This document shows positions 59,255 through 64,000 of a DNA stretch of 64,000 bases, in pieces. The notes below the pieces were generated by a model. That model was given only the letters and a program-made list of their open reading frames with translations. It was not told the origin of the DNA and made no database searches. The stretch spans positions 186,290 to 250,289 of the forward strand of contig JAWBNK010000001.1 in assembly GCA_038827615.1 (NCBI GenBank), written 5' to 3'. Source of the DNA: Thermosphaera sp. (GTDB lineage: Archaea; Thermoproteota; Thermoprotei_A; Sulfolobales; Desulfurococcaceae). The stretch's first letter is position 1. Every line of letters starts with the position of its first letter. Made by a program: the position numbers and the translations under genes.

Positions 59255-59871
59255 TGAGCATTAGCTGTGAGGAATTATCGAGCTTACCGGTCTTGTTCGA
59301 GAAAACCTTAGGAGTCGACGCTTTAGTTGGGCTTCAAGTCGTTTTAGCTTATGGTTGGAAGAAACTGGGGAGAGTAGGGGCATCCAAGATTTTGAAGATG
59401 AGTGAGAGGAGAGTTAGGAGAATAATAGACTCTTTGAGAAAGTACGGGTTTGTAAAGAATGCGGGGTCTCCAGGACTCTTAGAGATCGTGCTCAGTGCCT
59501 TCCAGACCGATTTAATTTTTAAAGGAGAAGGATTATATCTGGTGGCTTACAAACCTTTTTCAAAGGCTGTGCTAGATCTCGTCAAGTCAAGGATAGTGGA
59601 GTTCAGAGACTACTTGGTTATCGGTTGTCGATCCCCGGCCGACTTGTTAATGATTGGCATATCCAGCGATAACGATGGAGGTGTCGAGTTTCCCCGGGTT
59701 CCCTCAAAGTATTCTCAACCTCTAATGAAAACGATCGCGTCGGGCGAGGTCAAAAACTCTCTGATAATAGCGTGGAGAACATATGAACCGATAAGATCAG
59801 ACGCCCTCGTATTATATGCTTTATCGAGGCTGTGTAGCAGTGGTTGGCAAGAAAAGCAACTCTATTCATAA
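59254..59871 (+). CDS. Winged-helix regulator-like protein
   Basis: A 205-residue protein. Residues 30-70 form a winged helix (GASKILKMSERRVRRIIDSLRKYGFV), and the C-terminal 120 residues contain strands and helices without a known motif (similar in plan to DUF4443 proteins). The ATG at 59254 overlaps the isochorismatase stop. It is likely a transcription regulator sensing a small ligand, which is inferred. Confidence 0.65.
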   Translation: MSISCEELSSLPVLFEKTLGVDALVGLQVVLAYGWKKLGRVGASKILKMSERRVRRIIDSLRKYGFVKNAGSPGLLEIVLSAFQTDLIFKGEGLYLVAYKPFSKAVLDLVKSRIVEFRDYLVIGCRSPADLLMIGISSDNDGGVEFPRVPSKYSQPLMKTIASGEVKNSLIIAWRTYEPIRSDALVLYALSRLCSSGWQEKQLYS

Positions 59872-60629
59872 ACGGGAATTATTAATTTCTCGCCCCCCTT
59901 ACCGAGTAGGGTTTCAAACCTCACCCCGTAGACTCTGCTTAATATTTGAAGGTTCTCTATAAGATCCTTTTTTTCACCGGATAAAACCAACTCTCCTTTA
60001 TTGAGAATTATAAAGTAGTCGCAACATTTAAAAGCAAACAATGGATCGTGCGTGGCTATGAGCACGGTTGAACTTTGGCTCAGCTTCCTGATCATCTTGA
60101 TTAACTCGGGTTTAAAGCCGATGTCCAAGTGAGAGTCCGGCTCGTCGAGTAGATAGTATTGGGGGCTCCTGGCGATTATCAGGGCTAGAAATACTTTCTG
60201 AAGTTCTCCAGAGCTTAGCTCGTTGAGGCGCCTATCTAGCAAGTGCTCGATGCCCGCGTCACGAGATATTTCTTCAACGTATTTGTAATGCTCAGGGCTA
60301 TCGAAGAACGAATTTGAAAAAGGATAAAAAGCAGTCATTAACACTTCTCGAACCTTTATGGAGAAAAAGTCCCTCGACGATACTGCCCCGGTATACCCCA
60401 CTAACCTTGCTAATTCTCTTTTACTGTATTTTCTCAGCTCCCTAAAGTTGAGGTAAACCGATCCGCTGTAGGATGTTAAACCTGCTAGAGTTTTCAATAA
60501 GGTCGTCTTACCCGAAGCGTTTGGCCCCATTACGCAAGTTACCTTTCTAACAGGTATCTCGAAGTTTAGACTTCTCAAAGCTTGGATCGCCTTTCCATGT
60601 GTAACTGTCAGCTGTGAAACCCGTATCAC
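59862..60629 (-). CDS. ABC transporter ATP-binding protein (BtuD/FecE type)
   Basis: A 255-residue ATPase. Walker A GPNASGKTTLL, the signature LSSGELQKV, Walker B YYLLDEPDS and H-loop THDP are intact. It overlaps the permease gene by 4 bases and the regulator gene by 10 bases at its end. With the permease and binding protein it makes a metal-chelate/cobalamin-type importer. Confidence 0.92.
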   Translation of the reverse strand: MIRVSQLTVTHGKAIQALRSLNFEIPVRKVTCVMGPNASGKTTLLKTLAGLTSYSGSVYLNFRELRKYSKRELARLVGYTGAVSSRDFFSIKVREVLMTAFYPFSNSFFDSPEHYKYVEEISRDAGIEHLLDRRLNELSSGELQKVFLALIIARSPQYYLLDEPDSHLDIGFKPELIKMIRKLSQSSTVLIATHDPLFAFKCCDYFIILNKGELVLSGEKKDLIENLQILSRVYGVRFETLLGKGGEKLIIPVYE

Positions 60630-61573
60630 ATGGAAAACCTCTTGATGTTTTTGATCATAACTATGAGGAAAAATGGTGCCCCGATCAAGGATGCGATAGC
60701 ACCCGATGGGACCTCACCAATGGGAGCAACCAGTACCTTTCTCGACAGGAAATCTGTTGCATAAAGTATCAACACCGAAGAGCTCATGGAGAGTGGTACT
60801 ACAAGCCTGTTGTCGGATGTTCTTAAGATCATCCTAGCTAAATGAGGTGAAGCGAGGCCAACGAATCCGATAATGCCGAAGTTGGAAACTACTATGCTAG
60901 TCGAAATCCCTGCTACTAGGATTAGGAAAAGACGGATTTTTCTCGGGTTATACCCTAGTTGCTTAGAGTATTCATCGCTTATCAATATTGTATTTAGAGG
61001 TTTGGATAAAGCGATGAAGACAGTAGACGAGATTATCGCCGCAGGAAGCATAGCGTATATCTTCTCCGGTGTCGCTATTACAAAGCTTCCGGTCAAAAGT
61101 AGGACTGAATAAGGGTTTTTTGAAACAAGGAAGTATGATAGCAACATTGCTGATCCAGAAAATAATGAGGAGACACCAATACCTGAGAGAATGTAGGCAG
61201 TAACAGTTCCTCCAAACTTCTCGGCAATAGTGACCGTCATTGCAAGCGCTGCGAGCCCACCGAGAACTCCCGATAACATCAGCAGATAATATGAGGGTCT
61301 TCCCAATAGGCTTGCGACGTATACTGCAAACAATGCTCCCCCGCCGATCCCGAGGATGTGATGATCCAGTAAGGGGTTTCGAAGAGATGATTGCAGAACA
61401 GCCCCAGATCCTCCTATGATCAACCCGGAGAGGGTTACGTAGAGCACTCGGAAAATCCTATAGGTGTTGATGAGAGTTGAGTAATCACTTCTCTCGAGAT
61501 CCCATAGAAGAGTTAGCCCTAACGGTAGAATCGCTAGGACTAACGCTGTGACAAACAATATTTTCTGATGCAT
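60626..61573 (-). CDS. ABC transporter permease (BtuC/FecCD type)
   Basis: A 315-residue permease with about 9-10 helices. RIFRVLYVTLSGLIIGGSGAVLQSSLRNPLLDHHILGIGGGA carries the family LAG-x-GA-x-Q-x3-RNPLA-type signature, and GFVGLASPHLARMIL is the second. ATG at 61573. It lies 22 bases after the binding-protein gene and overlaps the ATPase gene. Confidence 0.92.
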   Translation of the reverse strand: MHQKILFVTALVLAILPLGLTLLWDLERSDYSTLINTYRIFRVLYVTLSGLIIGGSGAVLQSSLRNPLLDHHILGIGGGALFAVYVASLLGRPSYYLLMLSGVLGGLAALAMTVTIAEKFGGTVTAYILSGIGVSSLFSGSAMLLSYFLVSKNPYSVLLLTGSFVIATPEKIYAMLPAAIISSTVFIALSKPLNTILISDEYSKQLGYNPRKIRLFLILVAGISTSIVVSNFGIIGFVGLASPHLARMILRTSDNRLVVPLSMSSSVLILYATDFLSRKVLVAPIGEVPSGAIASLIGAPFFLIVMIKNIKRFSM

Positions 61574-61595
61574 ATGCTGATACCTTTTTTCGCAT

Positions 61596-62672
61596 TCATA
61601 GTAAAAGTAGAGTGGAAGTTGCTGAATACGAGTTGCCCATATCCTCATGCGGAATGAGCTTGTTGGGAAATTCAATCAACTCTCCCGACACGGATAAACT
61701 CAAGGGCGAGTCAGAACTATTTTGCGCCTCGTTGGGATGTTCCAATAGGGAGATCAACATTTGGGGAAGGTGTTTTAAGGACGAGCTAGGTCTATTGATC
61801 ATGTTCAGCATCAATTTGTCCTCTATCACGAGGATTGATGAGTTAAGTTTTTCCAAACCCGATGCAGCAATGATATCCGGGGTAATGTTATCTGAGGCAA
61901 TAATGATCACCGTTGGATTCCACTGGGCAATCATTTCAAGACTCGCTCCAACCCATGTGCCACTTCTGCAAGCGTTATTCACGCCTAACTTGCTAAGGAC
62001 ATCTCCTATGAACGTTTCAGGGCCAGCAACCCATATGGCTTGGTCAATGCCTACTACCACTAATACTGTTATATTCTCGAACCGGGATCCCGCATTCTCA
62101 TACATTTGAAACTTCTGTTTTATTTGAGAAACAACTTCTTCCGCCTCAACCTGTTTGTTAAATATTCTTCCAATAAGCAGGATGTCCAGGTAAACCTCTT
62201 CAAGACTCCTTGCGCCTCCTCCGTTGAAGTAAACCGCCGTTATATTGTAGCTTTCGAAGAATTCTCTTAATGGCGCGTGTGCTCCCTTATCGACTAGGAC
62301 GATATCGGGAGATAGACTAAGGATCTTTTCAAGATTGACGTCGGACCACCAGTAACCTCCGACATCGGTAATATTCCTTTCTATTAGCTTGCTTGATGCG
62401 TTTAAGTATGGTGTTTCCCTTAGTGATTGCCCGTCAACGGCGATCAGCAGATGGTCGAGTCCCAATTCAAACATTATTTCAGTTAGCGACGGGCTTAGGG
62501 ATACCACTCTTGTAATATTACTTCTAACCGTTATTCTTCTACCCAGGGCATCGCGAATCTCATATGTCTGGGTTGTTTCCTCTTTACTGACCATGTTAGT
62601 AACGAGGATAATGCTCGAGGCCACTAGCATTAATGCAAATATTACTACGGTAATCTGAATTAGCTTGGACAT
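61596..62672 (-). CDS. Periplasmic-type binding protein (BtuF-like), membrane-anchored
   Basis: A 358-residue binding protein with an N-terminal anchor helix (LIQITVVIFALMLVASSIILV). VSLSPSLTEIMFELG and DVGGYWWSDVNLEKILSLSPDIVL mark the cobalamin/heme/siderophore binding class. The ATG at 62672 is preferred to TTG at 62681. A Ser-rich C-terminal tail may be a linker or part of the surface. Substrate is not known; cobalamin is the best guess. Confidence 0.85.
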   Translation of the reverse strand: MSKLIQITVVIFALMLVASSIILVTNMVSKEETTQTYEIRDALGRRITVRSNITRVVSLSPSLTEIMFELGLDHLLIAVDGQSLRETPYLNASSKLIERNITDVGGYWWSDVNLEKILSLSPDIVLVDKGAHAPLREFFESYNITAVYFNGGGARSLEEVYLDILLIGRIFNKQVEAEEVVSQIKQKFQMYENAGSRFENITVLVVVGIDQAIWVAGPETFIGDVLSKLGVNNACRSGTWVGASLEMIAQWNPTVIIIASDNITPDIIAASGLEKLNSSILVIEDKLMLNMINRPSSSLKHLPQMLISLLEHPNEAQNSSDSPLSLSVSGELIEFPNKLIPHEDMGNSYSATSTLLLL

Positions 62673-62717
62673 TTTGTCCAACCTAAAAACTATGAAATCG
62701 TGGAAGCCTTTAAAACT

Positions 62718-63482
62718 TTATTCTTCCCGATATCCCCACATACTTATCAAACTCTCGAGTTCTACGGGTTGCGGATCTGAAACGACAACAATGGTGTGTG
62801 GAGGCGGAGGATAAGTATATGAAGCCAATCTTGCAAGGACATCCGCTTTCACAAACTCGTCTCTCCATGAGAGGCGGGCGACTCCCAGGGCTATGGTTTT
62901 TTCCAACCTGCCTTCTAGTTCCCTATCGAGATCTAAGAGTATTTTGACAGCCTCAGGTATGGTCATCATCCTCCCAGACTCCACCCTCAAGTCGAGGAGA
63001 ACTATTGTATGTAGCCTTCTTTTCAGGTTTTCATAAATGGTCTCAATGGTTGAATAAGGTTTGAAATAATCTGGAAACACTAGAGTTACCGTTTTTCCAA
63101 ATCTGTAAGTCTGTAATCCGAGCCTGCTGTGAATCAAGGTTATGATTGAGACAGAGTTGACGACCCTAACATCCAATCCTTTCTTAACCGCCTCAAGCCT
63201 TAGAGAGTCATGAGTCGTAGCTATAAACGGGTCCCCGGGTATCGCGATTACTATGTTCTTGCGGAATGCCTCGCTTATTATTTTATCCATGCTTTCTCCT
63301 TCTAGATCGTTTCTGGAAGCAAACACTATCTCTGCACTCGTGTATTCTCTCAAACCTTTAAGGTCGTCCTCGTAGAGTGAAGTATAGGTGTCCACGATTA
63401 CCTTGTCCGCCTTTTTCAAGTAGTCAAGAGCCTCCATTGTTAAGTGTTTAAAGGAATACCCTATGCCGATGAAAACTAGCAT
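62718..63482 (-). CDS. dphB: Diphthine synthase
   Basis: A 254-residue SAM methyltransferase that methylates the histidine derivative on elongation factor 2. LVFIGIGYSFKHLTMEALDYLKKADKVIVDTYTSL, AIPGDPFIATTHDSLRLEAVKKG and TIVVVSDPQPVELESL are diagnostic. ATG at 63482 (MLVFIGIG) matches the family; a GTG at 63494 is also possible. It is full length. The membrane-protein gene upstream ends 5 bases before the ATG. Confidence 0.93.
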   Translation of the reverse strand: MLVFIGIGYSFKHLTMEALDYLKKADKVIVDTYTSLYEDDLKGLREYTSAEIVFASRNDLEGESMDKIISEAFRKNIVIAIPGDPFIATTHDSLRLEAVKKGLDVRVVNSVSIITLIHSRLGLQTYRFGKTVTLVFPDYFKPYSTIETIYENLKRRLHTIVLLDLRVESGRMMTIPEAVKILLDLDRELEGRLEKTIALGVARLSWRDEFVKADVLARLASYTYPPPPHTIVVVSDPQPVELESLISMWGYREE

Positions 63483-63486
63483 TTTT

Positions 63487-64000
63487 TCACACACTTCTGC
63501 TCAATTTTTTCACTTTGATCCATACATAAGTAAGATATGCATTGTAGATTAATGTGAAAAATATTTGTGAAACAGGCTTGCTCCGGTTCATCATAGAGAA
63601 AAGTATGCTTAGCAATGGATTGGCCCTGCAGGCTTGCACAAGTGAATAAATCAATGAGGATGATCCAGAGCTTCTCAAGATTATTTCTTCGGCTGAAACC
63701 CAATTTAAATCTTCAACTATAAAAACTTCGTCGCTTGCCACCGCAGCTGCGAAGAGCGTTGAAGTGTTATATACGAAGTGTACTATTAACGGAATAGAGA
63801 TGAAAAGGGTTTGAAAGACCCGCATCCCAGGATCTGTTGAACGCCTGGATATGAAAATTATTATGAAAGGTGCTAACCACGTGAAATAGTTGAAACCCCC
63901 TATTTTATTGAAGACTAGTAGTCCCGTTAGAAGGTAGATGAAATACTTCAAGAAGACTTCCTCTCCATATTCCCTCTCCTTTGCGAAGTAGAAGATTGCA
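63487..64000 (-). CDS. Polytopic membrane protein, N-terminus cut by the window edge
   Basis: At least 171 codons. The reading continues past a possible TTG start at 63951 toward the right edge (FAKEREYGEEVF), so the start is probably outside the window. Several helices are visible (IYLLTGLLVFNKIGGF, LAPFIIIFI, LFISIPLIVHFVY, FFTLIYNAYLTYVWI). No family recognised. The diphthine synthase gene begins 5 bases after its stop, so the two may be co-transcribed. Confidence 0.65.
   Translation of the reverse strand, partial: AIFYFAKEREYGEEVFLKYFIYLLTGLLVFNKIGGFNYFTWLAPFIIIFISRRSTDPGMRVFQTLFISIPLIVHFVYNTSTLFAAAVASDEVFIVEDLNWVSAEEIILRSSGSSSLIYSLVQACRANPLLSILFSMMNRSKPVSQIFFTLIYNAYLTYVWIKVKKLSRSV

Noticed and set aside
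63487-63951. Possible archaeosortase because of Cys in LVQACRANPLL and many helices
   Set aside because: The family motif around the catalytic Cys and the later Arg and His motifs are not present.
1-64000. CRISPR arrays or cas genes
   Set aside because: No regular repeat-spacer pattern and no Cas protein signature; TnpB is part of an insertion element.

Overview
The window reads as chromosome of a hyperthermophilic, sulfur-dependent crenarchaeon of the Desulfurococcaceae (Thermosphaera/Desulfurococcus-like; an inference, no rRNA is present). Reasons: archaeal tRNAs, two with short introns at position 37/38; GTG/TTG starts and leaderless TATA-box promoters; an ESCRT-III (CdvB) division protein; ribosomal protein L40e; diphthine and deoxyhypusine synthases; a tungsten aldehyde ferredoxin oxidoreductase; and an Mrp-Mbx type respiratory complex. 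G+C is about 47 percent by eye, too high for Staphylothermus.

Layout. 1-4.8 kb: purine salvage (MTA phosphorylase, phosphoribosyltransferase), a flavin reductase-like protein, tRNA-Leu, succinyl-CoA ligase SucCD, a coiled-coil protein and inorganic pyrophosphatase. 4.8-9 kb: an unusual cluster of two paralogous KaiC/RAD55-like ATPases, two paralogous small helical proteins and a ferritin-like protein. 9.3-12.7 kb: tRNA-Gly, tRNA-Glu, tRNA-Arg, an O-phosphoserine sulfhydrylase-like gene with a palindromic operator candidate, and deoxyhypusine synthase whose 5' end overlaps a near-perfect C/D box sRNA. 12.7-20.7 kb: a 12-gene operon for an Mbx/Mbs-like complex (Mrp-type antiporter modules plus NuoB-C fusion, NuoD, H, I and N homologues), in which NuoD has CxxD in place of both NiFe-binding CxxC motifs. 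20.8-25 kb: tRNAs, L40e, a nucleotidyltransferase, endonuclease V, and two sparse AT-rich stretches around a Thr-rich surface protein. 25-28.3 kb: tungsten oxidoreductase, MoaD-like protein and radical SAM maturase. 28.5-40 kb: an MFS transporter, a secreted protein with a PEP-CTERM-like tail, a class V aminotransferase and SerA-like dehydrogenase, an ArsA/Get3-like trio, CstA, a glycosyltransferase and small membrane proteins. 39.8-53.3 kb: tRNA-Val and tRNA-Tyr with introns, translin, GT4, MBL hydrolase, TatD, CdvB, CutA, a GlmS with a substituted glutaminase site, TrpRS and hexulose-phosphate synthase. 53.4-55.5 kb: an IS607-type element (serine recombinase plus TnpB) lying between the two ends of a destroyed 5-formyl-THF cyclo-ligase-like gene. 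55.5-64 kb: GGPP synthase, glutamate dehydrogenase, isochorismatase-like hydrolase, a BtuCDF-like ABC transporter, diphthine synthase and a partial membrane protein.

Together the genes fit peptide fermentation with sulfur respiration. Glutamate dehydrogenase feeds 2-oxoglutarate, SucCD harvests ATP from succinyl-CoA, the tungsten enzyme oxidises aldehydes onto ferredoxin, and the Mbx-like complex would reoxidise ferredoxin while pumping ions. SerA-like dehydrogenase, the class V aminotransferase and the phosphoserine sulfhydrylase could form a route from 3-phosphoglycerate to cysteine. Four candidate C/D box guide RNAs lie in or beside intergenic gaps. No CRISPR array, rRNA or provirus was seen.
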